Positions 35,588 to 44,192 are shown, counted from the stretch's first letter. The stretch is DNA of 48,432 nucleotides from JAWXUE01 sp044432865 (GCA_044432865.1 JAWXUF010000004.1:1-48432), one strand, 5' to 3'. The notes: generated by a model from the letters alone, not told the origin. Translations and numbers: made by a program.

Positions 35588-36132
35588 TATAATGTATGGC
35601 ACTTTCTACAACGAGGTTCGTATTCTTTTCCTGAACCTAATACAATCAATTGATCGTTTTCTGATAATCTCTTAGATTTTGTTGCTGGATCTCCGCAAAC
35701 AGAACAAATAGAAGTAAGTTTAGTTACTTTTTCAGCTCTAGCTAATAACTCAGAAGTAATTTGAAATGGATTACCTTTATAATCACAATCAAGTCCCCCA
35801 ACAATTACTCTAATTCCTTTATTTGCTAAATCTTCACAAATATCAATTATATTGTTATCGAAGAATTGAACTTCATCAACAATTACTACATCAATTGAAT
35901 CTGTTACATGATCGTAAATTTCTTTACTATTTGTAATACTAATAGAGTTTTTTCTATAATTACTATGTGAAACAATTTCAGTATCTGCATATCTGGTATC
36001 TAAACTTGGTTTTAATACTAAATACTGTTTTTTAGCATAATCTAATCTAGTAGCTAATCTAATTAATTCTTCAGTTTTCCCTGCGAACATTGGCCCGCAA
36101 ATTACTTCAATAATTCCAACACTTTTCATCAT
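35587..36132 (-). CDS. tdk: thymidine kinase
   Basis: The protein is about 181 aa, of the TK1 type. Walker A Gly-Pro-Met-Phe-Ala-Gly-Lys-Thr; Asp-Glu-Val-Gln-Phe-Phe-Asp; a zinc lasso of Cys-x-x-Cys twice near the C-terminus. It phosphorylates thymidine. AAAGGAG precedes two adjacent ATG codons (36132 and 36129); I use the first. It is followed by tadA. Confidence 0.93.
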   Translation of the reverse strand: MMKSVGIIEVICGPMFAGKTEELIRLATRLDYAKKQYLVLKPSLDTRYADTEIVSHSNYRKNSISITNSKEIYDHVTDSIDVVIVDEVQFFDNNIIDICEDLANKGIRVIVGGLDCDYKGNPFQITSELLARAEKVTKLTSICSVCGDPATKSKRLSENDQLIVLGSGKEYEPRCRKCHTL

Positions 36133-36157
36133 TTTTCTCCTTTTATTCATTAAAAAA

Positions 36158-36175
36158 AGAACTCAAACGAGTTCT
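36158..36175 (-). terminator. rpmE terminator
   Basis: A 7-bp stem (36158-36164 with 36169-36175) with a 4-base loop and a T-run on the minus strand, 8 bases past the rpmE stop. Confidence 0.75.
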
Positions 36176-36182
36176 CCTTTTA

Positions 36183-36395
36183 TTATTTAGTTTCTGATTG
36201 ACCATAACGTTTTTTGAATTTTTCAACTCTTCCGTCAGCTGATGCAAACGATTGTTTACCAGTATAGAAAGCATGACATTTTGAACATGTATCAACTTTG
36301 ATTTCTGGTAATACTGAACCTGTTGTAAATTCATTTGAACAAGTAGTACAAACTACTTTAGTGTTATGGTATTGTGGATGAATATCTTTTTTCAT
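36183..36395 (-). CDS. rpmE: ribosomal protein L31, zinc-binding
   Basis: The 70-aa length is normal. Met-Lys-Lys-Asp-Ile-His-Pro at the start, and Cys-Thr-Thr-Cys plus Cys-Ser-Lys-Cys form the C+ zinc site. It has its own terminator. Confidence 0.96.
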   Translation of the reverse strand: MKKDIHPQYHNTKVVCTTCSNEFTTGSVLPEIKVDTCSKCHAFYTGKQSFASADGRVEKFKKRYGQSETK

Positions 36396-36450
36396 CTAGA
36401 ACACACTCCTTCCGCCATGGTGTAAGAACCATAGTAAGTTTACTTAGTGA
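36396..36450 (-). promoter_or_regulatory. rpmE leader with a small hairpin
   Basis: Upstream of rpmE lie ATGGT-ACCAT arms (6-base loop, 36418-36433) and a GGAAGGAGTG site. This resembles the position of an L31 leader, but I cannot match its consensus. A possible -10 (TAAAAT) is near 36456. Confidence 0.35.
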
Positions 36451-36625
36451 TTTTATCATATATTTATAAATAATGCAATACAAAAAACAATAAAATTTTA
36501 AAAAAGTTTTACTTGTTAAAATGTAATAAACATTGATATTTTAAAGTCGTATTCGCATATGATTCAATGTATAATTAAATGATATATTACAATTTAAATA
36601 ATTGAAATATGTTGTTGTTACAAGA

Positions 36626-37864
36626 TTATTTAATTATTTTAAATTTTATATTTAATTTTTTTAACTTGTGTAATATGACAGAATAACCTCGTGTAATAAT
36701 ATCAAAATTTTCTATTGTAATTTCTTTATTCATAGATATTGCATATATTAATAAACTAGCAGCACAACGTAGATCAGTTGCTTTTGCAATGTTGTTAGTA
36801 TTATCTTTTATACCTGTAATGATACATTCATTATTTTGGATACGAACATTTACACCAAGTTTTTCTAGTTGATTACATACTTCAAATCTATTTTCATATA
36901 TAGTTTCTTTTATTCTACACTCACCTGTTGAATAGGCCATTACAGGAATTAAAACAGGGAAAATATCAGTTGATAACTTTGGATATTCTGCACTTAAAAC
37001 ATTTAATGAAGTTATGTTTGATTGTTTTGCTATAATACTGTTTTTATTTATAATTAGAGATGCTTTATTTTTAATTAATGGATTTAGATAACTTTGTAGA
37101 TGTTGTTTGTTAACATTGACAACTTTAACTTTTGAAGTTATTAGTCCTAAAGATATAAAAGTAGCTGCTTCCACTCTATCGTGGATTATCTTATATTTTG
37201 TTTTTTTGTTTATTACCTTACCACCAGTTACGTATAAAGAAGTGCCTTCTATGATAATTTTTACACCGAGTTCTTTAATAAAATTAATGAAATCTAGAAG
37301 TTCAGGTTCAAGAGAAATATTATTTATCGTGGTAGTACCTTCAATTGAAGATGCAAGTAAAATTAAATTAACAGTCGCACCTAAAGATTTTTTAGGTAAA
37401 TTTATAATGGTTGGTGTAGGTCTTATTAATGCAATTTCGATAATATTATCTTTTATTTCATATTTACAACCTAATGCCTCAAATCCCATTAAATGAAAAT
37501 CAATGGGTCTTTTCCCTATGTTGCATCCACCAGGCAAATAAATTTTAACATGATTAAAAACAGCAAGATACAATCCCATCAAATAGTATGATGCTCTAAA
37601 TTCCTTACATGATTCATGTAATATATCTTTGTTCTCTAAAAATGGATATATTACTAATTTGTTTCTTTTTTTCTTAATTTTACAACCTAAAAAATCTAAT
37701 ATTTTTAATAGTTCGTCAATATCTTTTATATCAGCTACATTTGTTAGTATTGTTTTGTTTTTATTTAATAATCCCCCAACAATTATAGGCAAAGCGCTGT
37801 TTTTAGAGCCGCTTATTTTAACTTTACCCTTAACTTTTGACGGGTATATTTTTATTGAATTCAA
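36626..37864 (-). CDS. murA: UDP-N-acetylglucosamine 1-carboxyvinyltransferase
   Basis: The protein is 412 aa, typical for MurA. The catalytic Cys114 lies in Pro-Gly-Gly-Cys-Asn-Ile-Gly-Lys-Arg-Pro; the Lys-Asn of Ser-Gly-Ser-Lys-Asn-Ser and Phe-Arg-Ala-Ser are conserved. It performs the first committed step of peptidoglycan synthesis and, with DAP genes here, indicates a wall. The start is TTG 37864 after GGTGAT. The 230 bases downstream to rpmE hold no gene I can support. Divergent with the aspartase-like gene. Confidence 0.95.
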   Translation of the reverse strand: MNSIKIYPSKVKGKVKISGSKNSALPIIVGGLLNKNKTILTNVADIKDIDELLKILDFLGCKIKKKRNKLVIYPFLENKDILHESCKEFRASYYLMGLYLAVFNHVKIYLPGGCNIGKRPIDFHLMGFEALGCKYEIKDNIIEIALIRPTPTIINLPKKSLGATVNLILLASSIEGTTTINNISLEPELLDFINFIKELGVKIIIEGTSLYVTGGKVINKKTKYKIIHDRVEAATFISLGLITSKVKVVNVNKQHLQSYLNPLIKNKASLIINKNSIIAKQSNITSLNVLSAEYPKLSTDIFPVLIPVMAYSTGECRIKETIYENRFEVCNQLEKLGVNVRIQNNECIITGIKDNTNNIAKATDLRCAASLLIYAISMNKEITIENFDIITRGYSVILHKLKKLNIKFKIIK

Positions 37865-37911
37865 TTTTCATCACCATTACATTATATGCGCCTAAATTAA
37901 AAAAAGTTCAT

Positions 37912-37994
37912 TTGTTTTTTAATAAAAAATAGTATATAATTAATATAAACGTATACAAAGGAGTAGGGTGTGTTTTTTACGCCCATATATTTAA
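37912..37994 (+). promoter_or_regulatory. promoter and leader of the aspartase-like gene
   Basis: TTGTTT (37912-37917), 17 bases, TATAAT (37935-37940). The leader has AAAGGAG (37957-37963), too far from the ATG, followed by GTG 37968 opening an eight-codon peptide that ends with TAA (37992-37994), one base before the gene. A 6-bp hairpin (37966-37971 with 37979-37984) lies between. Confidence 0.55.
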
Positions 37995-37995
37995 A

Positions 37996-39372
37996 ATGAG
38001 CGAACGTATCGAAAAGGATGATTTAGGAGAAGTTAAAATTCCATTAAATGCTTATTATGGTATTGCAACTTTTAGAAGTAAAGAGCATTTTTCTATTACT
38101 AAAATTAAAGTTCATAAACAAATGATTAGATCTCTTGCAATTGTTAAAAAAGCATGTGCCTTAGCGAATCATGATGCTGGGTATTTATCAAAAGAGGAAG
38201 CTAAAGTAATTTGTAATGCTTGTGATGAAGTAATAAATGGTAGATTCACTAACCAATTTTTAACAGATGCCATTCAAGGTGGTGCTGGTTTAGCGATGAA
38301 TATGAATATGAATGAAGTTATTGCAAATAGAGCAAATGAAATGCTGGGTGGTAAATTAGGTGTTTATGATAAGATTCATCCACTTAAACATGTTAACTTA
38401 TTTCAATCAGCAAATGATGTTATTCCAACAAGTGCAAAGTATGCTATTTTTCAACTAGCTAAACCTTTAAAAGTTGAATTAAAAAAATTAAGTAAATGTT
38501 TTAATGATAAATCAAATAAGTATGCAAATGTATTTAAAATGGGTAGAACTCATTTACAAGATTCTCTACCGTTATCTTTCGGAGATTTATTTAAAGCAAT
38601 TTCCGCAACAGTACAACGTGATATAGCGCGTATAGATTCAGCACTTGAAGAATTACTTATTGTAAATCTAGGTACGGGTGCAGTAGGTGTTACTGGATAT
38701 GCACACGATGATTATATTAAACATATTCATAAAAGATTAAATGAAGTAACGAGTGATGTTAATTTAAAGAAACCTGATAATGTTTTAGATATTGCTAGAA
38801 ACTTAGATGCATTTGTTAATCTAAGTCATGCATTAAAATTATCGGCAATAAATCTTAGTAAAACAGCTAGTGATATAAGACTTATGTCTTCTTCAACATT
38901 TAATGAGATTTCATTTCCATCAGTTGAAGTGTGTCATGGTTTATTAGAAGGTAAAAGTAACCCTGTAATTGCCGAAGTTGTTAATCAAGTTTGTTTTCAA
39001 GTTATTGGTAAAGATGCAACTATAACTCACGCAGCTGAGCATGGTCAGTTAGAATTGAATGTTTATGGTCCGTTAATCTATCCTAATTTATTCGATAGTT
39101 TAGAATATATGACTAGAGCACTAAAACTACTAAGAGAGTTTGTAGTTGAACCGATGGTTGTTAATGAAAGCAGATGTGAAGAGGATATTTTAAATTATTC
39201 TGGTATTGCTGTTACATTACTTCCTAAAGTTGGATTAGATAAAACAATCGCAGTATTAAAAGAAGCAAGACTTAAGAAAAGATCTGTTGAGGAAATTGTT
39301 TTAAGAGAAGGTATGCTTACTGAAAAAGAAGTTAAAGAAACTTTAAAAATACAAAATATTAAAAAATTATAA
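37996..39372 (+). CDS. aspartase/fumarase-superfamily protein with altered active site
   Basis: The protein is 458 aa, matching aspartate ammonia-lyase in length and overall sequence (Arg-Ile-Glu-Lys-Asp-Asp-Leu-Gly-Glu start; Gly-Arg-Thr-His-Leu-Gln-Asp at 183-189; Asn-Met-Asn-Met-Asn-Glu-Val-Ile-Ala-Asn-Arg-Ala). But key positions differ. The signature Gly-Ser-Ser-x-Met-Pro-x-Lys-x-Asn reads Cys-His-Gly-Leu-Leu-Glu-Gly-Lys-Ser-Asn (313-322), losing the catalytic Ser. The Gly-Ala-Gly-Thr-Ser motif is Gly-Ala-Gly-Leu-Ala, and Ser-Thr-Asn-Asp is Ser-Ala-Asn-Asp. Thus aspartase activity is doubtful; the fold is not. The gene may use a translated leader. Confidence 0.85.
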   Translation: MSERIEKDDLGEVKIPLNAYYGIATFRSKEHFSITKIKVHKQMIRSLAIVKKACALANHDAGYLSKEEAKVICNACDEVINGRFTNQFLTDAIQGGAGLAMNMNMNEVIANRANEMLGGKLGVYDKIHPLKHVNLFQSANDVIPTSAKYAIFQLAKPLKVELKKLSKCFNDKSNKYANVFKMGRTHLQDSLPLSFGDLFKAISATVQRDIARIDSALEELLIVNLGTGAVGVTGYAHDDYIKHIHKRLNEVTSDVNLKKPDNVLDIARNLDAFVNLSHALKLSAINLSKTASDIRLMSSSTFNEISFPSVEVCHGLLEGKSNPVIAEVVNQVCFQVIGKDATITHAAEHGQLELNVYGPLIYPNLFDSLEYMTRALKLLREFVVEPMVVNESRCEEDILNYSGIAVTLLPKVGLDKTIAVLKEARLKKRSVEEIVLREGMLTEKEVKETLKIQNIKKL

Positions 39373-39376
39373 TAAT

Positions 39377-39404
39377 AAAGAGATATCCAAAAGGATATCT
39401 CTTT
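39377..39404. terminator. bidirectional terminator between aspartase-like and ECF genes
   Basis: A perfect 12-bp stem (39377-39388 with 39393-39404) with a 4-base loop; T-rich on the plus strand, A-rich on the other side, 5 bases after the plus gene and 3 before the minus gene stop. Confidence 0.88.
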
Positions 39405-39407
39405 TAT

Positions 39408-39962
39408 TTATTCTATATTTAAATTTTTAAATCCCATAATACATATTCTATATATTGCTGGGGAAAGAATTGTAATAATTAATACTTCAATAAAGAAGTT
39501 TGCTCCAATATAAACAGTTAATAATGTGTTAAGGCCACCAATATCACTTAGGAAAAATATTATGCATCCTAATGCGAATATACTAGTGTTTACTACAGGG
39601 GCGCTAAATGAAGCGATGAATATATTAATTTTTTCAAATTTTACTAGTAGTATTTTAATTAAACCTGGAATTAAACCTGATAATATACCTTTCGTTAATA
39701 CAATTAACCAAGTTGCAAAAGGATTCCATGCTAGAAATAAGTTTGCTCCTCCAGATAACATTATAAACAAAGCTGATGCTAAACCTAGTGTTGCACCTGT
39801 CTTAGGTCCTAACAAAATTGCACCAATTACAATTGGTACAAGTGATAGTTGTAACTCAAATATTCCAACTTTAAAAATAATAGACATTGTATGTAATGCT
39901 ATTACTAAAGCTAGAAATATAGAATTTAAAACTAATCTTTTAATTCTAAAATCATTTCTCAT
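39408..39962 (-). CDS. ECF transporter S component
   Basis: The protein is about 184 aa with about five membrane segments and the S-component pattern of short N-terminal basic segment, Leu-x-x-x-Pro-Ile-Val-Ile-Gly-Ala-Ile-Leu-Leu-Gly-Pro and Gly-Leu-Ile-Pro-Gly-Leu. Such proteins bind a vitamin for an energy-coupling factor transporter. The ligand cannot be told. AAAGGA precedes the ATG at 39962; an ATG at 40010 is in frame but without a site. TATAAT at 40015-40020 gives a 45-base leader. Confidence 0.78.
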   Translation of the reverse strand: MRNDFRIKRLVLNSIFLALVIALHTMSIIFKVGIFELQLSLVPIVIGAILLGPKTGATLGLASALFIMLSGGANLFLAWNPFATWLIVLTKGILSGLIPGLIKILLVKFEKINIFIASFSAPVVNTSIFALGCIIFFLSDIGGLNTLLTVYIGANFFIEVLIITILSPAIYRICIMGFKNLNIE

Positions 39963-40049
39963 ATTAAATTTTCCTTTCTTATTTAGCCCTATAAAGGTAC
40001 CATTAAGCAAAAATATTATAACATTTCTCTATTCATTTTGTAAATATTG

Positions 40050-40078
40050 TTGCATTTATTACTTATATTAGGTATAAT
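40050..40078 (+). promoter_or_regulatory. serS T-box promoter
   Basis: TTGCAT (40050-40055), 17 bases, TATAAT (40073-40078), so transcription should start near 40085. Confidence 0.75.
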
Positions 40079-40084
40079 CAAATT

Positions 40085-40290
40085 AATAAATGTTGAAAGA
40101 AAAATAGTAATTGATAATATTATTTTAAGAGAGCTAATGGTTGGTGTGAATTAGTAATAATAGTTAATGAATCTACTCTGGAGTTTATCGTATATCTGCG
40201 TTAAAGAGTAAAGTGCTAGATATTTTATCTAGAACTAAGGTGGTACCGCGATCAATTCGTCCTTAGATTTTTTCTAAGGGCTTTTTATTT
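40085..40290 (+). promoter_or_regulatory. T-box riboswitch, serine specifier
   Basis: The conserved T-box AAGGTGGTACCGCG is at 40237-40250. The candidate specifier is TCT at 40172-40174, preceded by GAA in stem I, a Ser codon. A terminator hairpin (40259-40267 with 40273-40281) with T-run follows; AAGG (40237-40240) pairs with CCTT (40261-40264) in the antiterminator. Uncharged tRNA-Ser should prevent termination and permit serS expression. Confidence 0.93.
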
Positions 40291-40310
40291 TAATTTAAAG
40301 GAGAAAGAAT

Positions 40311-41588
40311 ATGTTAGATATTAAATTTGTAAGAGAGAATAAAGAAGTAGTAATTGAAAATATTAAAAAGAAATTTCAAGATGATAAAATACCTTTAGTT
40401 GATGAAGTTATTAAACTTGATGTGCAATTAAGACAAGCAAAAACTGATGCTGAAGCATTAAGAAGTAGTAGAAATACTATTAGTGCTCAAATTGGTCAAT
40501 TAATGCGTGAGAAAAAAGTTGATGAAGCAAATAAGATTAAATTAGAAGTTACTAAAAATGCTGAAAAATTAGCAGAATTAGAAAATGTAATTACTAACAC
40601 TGAAGAAGAATTAAAACAAAAAATGATGGTTATTCCAAACATTATGGATCCATCAGTTCCATTAGGAAAAGATGATTCTGAGAATGTAGAATTAGAAAAA
40701 TATTTAGAGCCAAAATTAAAAAGTTTTGAAGTTCCATACCACTTAGATATTATCGAAAAAGTGAATGGAATTGATTTAGATGCTGCAAGAAAGGTTGCAG
40801 GTAGTGGATTTTATTACTTAATGGGTAATATTGCTAGACTTCACAGTGCTGTAATTACGTACGCTAGAGATTACATGATTGATCGTGGATTTACTTACTG
40901 CATTCCTCCTTATATGATTCGTAGTAGTGTTGTTACAGGAGTAATGAGTTTTGCTGAAATGGATTCAATGATGTATAAAATTGAAGGTGAAGATTTATAT
41001 TTAATTGGTACATCTGAACATTCAATGATTGGTAAATATATAGATACTATTAATACTAAGGATAGTTTACCTCAAACATTAACATCTTATTCTCCTTGTT
41101 TTAGAAAAGAAAAAGGTGCTCATGGAATTGAAGAACGAGGTATTTATAGAATTCATCAATTTGAAAAACAAGAGATGATTGTAGTTTGTGAACCAGAACA
41201 ATCAAAAGAATGGTTTGATAAATTATGGAAACATACAGTTGATTTATTTGTTTCAATGGAAGTGCCTGTAAGAACGATTGAATGTTGTAGTGGAGATTTA
41301 GCTGATTTAAAAGTTAAGAGTATCGATATCGAAGCTTGGTCACCAAGACAACAAAAATATTTCGAAGTTGGAAGTTGTTCTAATTTAGGAGATGCACAAG
41401 CAAGAAGATTAGGTATTAGAATTAAAGGTGAAAAACAAAATTATTTTGCTCATACTTTAAATAATACAGTTGTTGCACCTCCACGTATGTTAATTGCATT
41501 ACTAGAAAATCATTTAAATGAAGATGGTAGTATTAATGTTCCAAAAGCATTACAACCATACATGGGTGGATTAAAAGTTATTAAATAA
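40311..41588 (+). CDS. serS: seryl-tRNA synthetase
   Basis: This 425-aa enzyme has the N-terminal coiled-coil arm (~30-105), Class II motif 2 (Phe-Arg-Lys-Glu-Lys-Gly-Ala) and motif 3 (Asn-Asn-Thr-Val-Val-Ala-Pro-Pro-Arg). It charges tRNA-Ser. AAAGGAG start; control by the T-box just upstream. Confidence 0.97.
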   Translation: MLDIKFVRENKEVVIENIKKKFQDDKIPLVDEVIKLDVQLRQAKTDAEALRSSRNTISAQIGQLMREKKVDEANKIKLEVTKNAEKLAELENVITNTEEELKQKMMVIPNIMDPSVPLGKDDSENVELEKYLEPKLKSFEVPYHLDIIEKVNGIDLDAARKVAGSGFYYLMGNIARLHSAVITYARDYMIDRGFTYCIPPYMIRSSVVTGVMSFAEMDSMMYKIEGEDLYLIGTSEHSMIGKYIDTINTKDSLPQTLTSYSPCFRKEKGAHGIEERGIYRIHQFEKQEMIVVCEPEQSKEWFDKLWKHTVDLFVSMEVPVRTIECCSGDLADLKVKSIDIEAWSPRQQKYFEVGSCSNLGDAQARRLGIRIKGEKQNYFAHTLNNTVVAPPRMLIALLENHLNEDGSINVPKALQPYMGGLKVIK

Positions 41589-41649
41589 CATAATTTTACA
41601 TATTTATAAGATAATTGTTTGTATTTTATGTGCTATTATATACGTGTAA

Positions 41650-41767
41650 TAAGTTGATAATAGTCACTGAAATAACTAAACTATCTTTCTTTCTCTCCCT
41701 TACTCTTTTTAGAGTTTGGTTATAATCAGTGACTTTGTCTAAAAGAGCTAAATTTTAGCTCTTTTTT
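41650..41767 (+). ncRNA. candidate small RNA with pyrimidine-rich loop
   Basis: Between serS and the surface protein gene, about 280 bases lack an ORF. 41662-41682 pairs with 41713-41734 in a 20-bp helix with a 1-by-2 bulge. Its 30-base loop is almost only C and T, including CTCTCCC. A second hairpin with T-run (41739-41767) follows as a terminator. TGC-TATTAT at 41631-41639 could be its promoter. It may also be a serS 3' end; a UC-rich loop is typical of Firmicutes sRNAs that bind ribosome sites. Confidence 0.5.
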
Positions 41768-41804
41768 ATTTATATGAAAAAGTAGTGAAAATAACATATT
41801 TTTA

Positions 41805-41833
41805 TCGACAAAAGTTATAAAAAGTGGTATCAT
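41805..41833 (+). promoter_or_regulatory. promoter of the surface protein gene
   Basis: TCGACA (41805-41810), 17 bases, TATCAT (41828-41833), with TGG before the -10. It gives a short leader before AAAGGAGG. Confidence 0.55.
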
Positions 41834-41868
41834 AAATAATAATGAAATTTATAAAGGAGGATTTATGT

Positions 41869-44103
41869 ATGAAATTTAAGAAAATGTTAACATCTTTATG
41901 TTTAATTGTACCTACATTAATGTGTATAGTTTATGTAGTTGCTGGTAATGATTTTTCAAAAAATACGATCACTTCTGATGAAAAAATGTATCAAATTTAC
42001 CTTTTAGCTAGTTCATCATCATTAGAAACTCCTTTTACAGGTACATATGAAGAATGGTTTGAATCTATTAAGGGAACTGATGGTGTTGATGGTGCTGATG
42101 GTGTTGCTATTGAAGTTCAAGTGTCAGGTACTAAATTCCAATGGAAATACGTAAATGATGACGATACTAAGTGGAATACATTTTATGATCTATCAGCTTT
42201 ACAGGGTGCTGATGGTGAAGATGGGACAAATGGGGAAGACGGATTAAGTGCATTTGAAATTTGGGAAACTTTCAATAATGGTAAAACAGAAGAAGATTTC
42301 TTTATGTCATTAAGTGCTTATGGATTATGGGTTGCTCAACAACCAGATGGTGCCGATAAATCTGAAGAAGCCTTTTTAGCTTCTTTAGTTGGAGATAAAG
42401 GTGAAACTGGAGATACTGGTGCACAAGGTGATAAAGGTGATACTGGAGATGCTGGACAAGATGGTGAAGATGTAGCATATGCTGTATGGCAAATTTATGT
42501 AGCATACGGATATACTGGAACTTTTGAAGAATTTTTAAAAGCTAATGAAGATGAGGATTTCACTGACTTTGATTTTGGATTCAATACTGAATATACAGTT
42601 AATTTTACAGATGGTTCAAATCAATCTAGTTCAACAGTAATAAATGGAAATTTAGTTGCAAAACCTGCTGATCCTACTGCTGAATATGGATACGAATTTA
42701 CTGGATGGTATAGTGGAGATGACGAGTGGTTATTTGATTTCTATGTTGTTAAATCAGATCTTGAATTAGTTGCTAAATATGAACTTACTACTTTTACAAT
42801 TACATATAACTTAGATGGTGGTATTAATGATTTTAATAATGTTAATTCATATACATTAGACACTGTTGAAAGTTTTACATTAACTGATCCAACAAAATAT
42901 GGATATAAATTTACTGGGTGGACTTTAGTAAATGATGATCCTTTTACAGGATTATCTAAAGATTCATTACAAGATATCACTTTAGTTGCTACATGGGAAG
43001 AAACTGTTACATCTCAAACTGAATATACTGTTACTTATAGTGTTTCAGGTGAGGAAATCGCTGGATATACTACTACTGTTAAACATGGTGAAAAATTAGA
43101 GAAACCTCAAGATTTAACATCTACACAACCAGGATATGAGTTTGTTGGATGGTTTATCGATGGAGAACAATGGGTATTTAATGGTTATACTGTAACATCT
43201 GACTTAAATTTATATGCTGAATTTAATAGAATTAATTATCCTGTTACATATGTATTAAATGGTGGTTCTGATAACTCAGCTAATCCATCTAGTTATACAG
43301 TTGATGACGAAATTACACTTGTTGTTGCAACAAGAGAAGGATATAGATTTGACGGATGGTATAATGATACTACTAAAGTTACTACATTAGGTGGAATGAC
43401 TGGTGATTTAGTATTAACTGCACAATGGACTGCTCTTACATATAATGTAAATTATGTGTTAGATAGTACAACTACTGTTAGTGCTGCACAATATACATAT
43501 GATTCTAACTACGACTTTGCGACTTCATTTAACGAAAAATCAAATTATGATGTAGTTGGTATTTACTTAGATGCTAATTATACAGTTGAAGCTTCAACTA
43601 ATTTAAATGAAGAAATCTCTAATAATGAAATTACATTATTTGTTAAATTCTCTTTAATCATTAGAACTAAAGATGGTAAAAATTATGTTGATTTCGGATT
43701 AAATGATGGTTCATTAATTGAATGGGAAATTTTAATGAATAATGCTGGTATGTTAACATTAGTTGCAACTGACAGTGTATCATCACAAGTTTATGCTTCT
43801 AATGGAGATAGTTCATTTGAGTTTTCTGACCTAAATGTTTGGTTAAATAATGAATTCTATAACTCTGTATTTACTGTTGAAGAACAAGCGATGATGAATA
43901 CTAAGCAATTATCAATGTCTTCTAATAAAATTAATATCTTAACAAAAGATCAATTTGAAAGATTTAATTTAACTAATAATGGTGTATGGTTAATTGGAGA
44001 TGAAAGTGTTGTATATTACATTTCTTCATCTGATACATTTGCTGCAGCAGATGAATTAGGTATTTCTCGTAATGTTTTACCAACAATTACAATTACTTTA
44101 TAA
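41869..44103 (+). CDS. collagen-like and InlB-repeat surface protein
   Basis: The protein is about 744 aa. A signal segment (residues ~4-26) is followed by three or four Gly-x-y stretches interleaved with a repeated unit (Thr-Gly-Thr-x-Glu-Glu-Trp/Phe-x-x-Ser). Then five InlB/Flg_new beta repeats follow to about residue 580 (Gly-Tyr-x-Phe-x-Gly-Trp). The ~130 C-terminal residues (Val-Asp-Phe-Gly...Trp-Glu-Ile-Leu... Trp-Leu-Asn-Asn-Glu-Phe-Tyr-Asn) resemble a DUF6273-like domain. Likely exported and attached at the surface; no LPXTG seen. The start ATG 41869 follows GGAGG at 8 bases. Confidence 0.83.
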   Translation: MKFKKMLTSLCLIVPTLMCIVYVVAGNDFSKNTITSDEKMYQIYLLASSSSLETPFTGTYEEWFESIKGTDGVDGADGVAIEVQVSGTKFQWKYVNDDDTKWNTFYDLSALQGADGEDGTNGEDGLSAFEIWETFNNGKTEEDFFMSLSAYGLWVAQQPDGADKSEEAFLASLVGDKGETGDTGAQGDKGDTGDAGQDGEDVAYAVWQIYVAYGYTGTFEEFLKANEDEDFTDFDFGFNTEYTVNFTDGSNQSSSTVINGNLVAKPADPTAEYGYEFTGWYSGDDEWLFDFYVVKSDLELVAKYELTTFTITYNLDGGINDFNNVNSYTLDTVESFTLTDPTKYGYKFTGWTLVNDDPFTGLSKDSLQDITLVATWEETVTSQTEYTVTYSVSGEEIAGYTTTVKHGEKLEKPQDLTSTQPGYEFVGWFIDGEQWVFNGYTVTSDLNLYAEFNRINYPVTYVLNGGSDNSANPSSYTVDDEITLVVATREGYRFDGWYNDTTKVTTLGGMTGDLVLTAQWTALTYNVNYVLDSTTTVSAAQYTYDSNYDFATSFNEKSNYDVVGIYLDANYTVEASTNLNEEISNNEITLFVKFSLIIRTKDGKNYVDFGLNDGSLIEWEILMNNAGMLTLVATDSVSSQVYASNGDSSFEFSDLNVWLNNEFYNSVFTVEEQAMMNTKQLSMSSNKINILTKDQFERFNLTNNGVWLIGDESVVYYISSSDTFAAADELGISRNVLPTITITL

Positions 44104-44108
44104 ATACT

Positions 44109-44138
44109 AAAAGACTTATTTGTAAAAATAAGTCTTTT
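44109..44138 (+). terminator. terminator of the surface protein gene
   Basis: A perfect 13-bp stem (44109-44121 with 44126-44138), 4-base loop, T-run. Confidence 0.9.
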
Positions 44139-44192
44139 TTATTTACATTTATTATTTAAACTATTATAATATTTTAAAAGGAGAGTGTTATT

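Noticed and set aside
39963..40020. preQ1-type riboswitch in the 45-base leader of the ECF S component
   Set aside because: The leader lacks the expected stem and C-rich/A-rich arrangement; only weak CCT-AGG pairing is seen.
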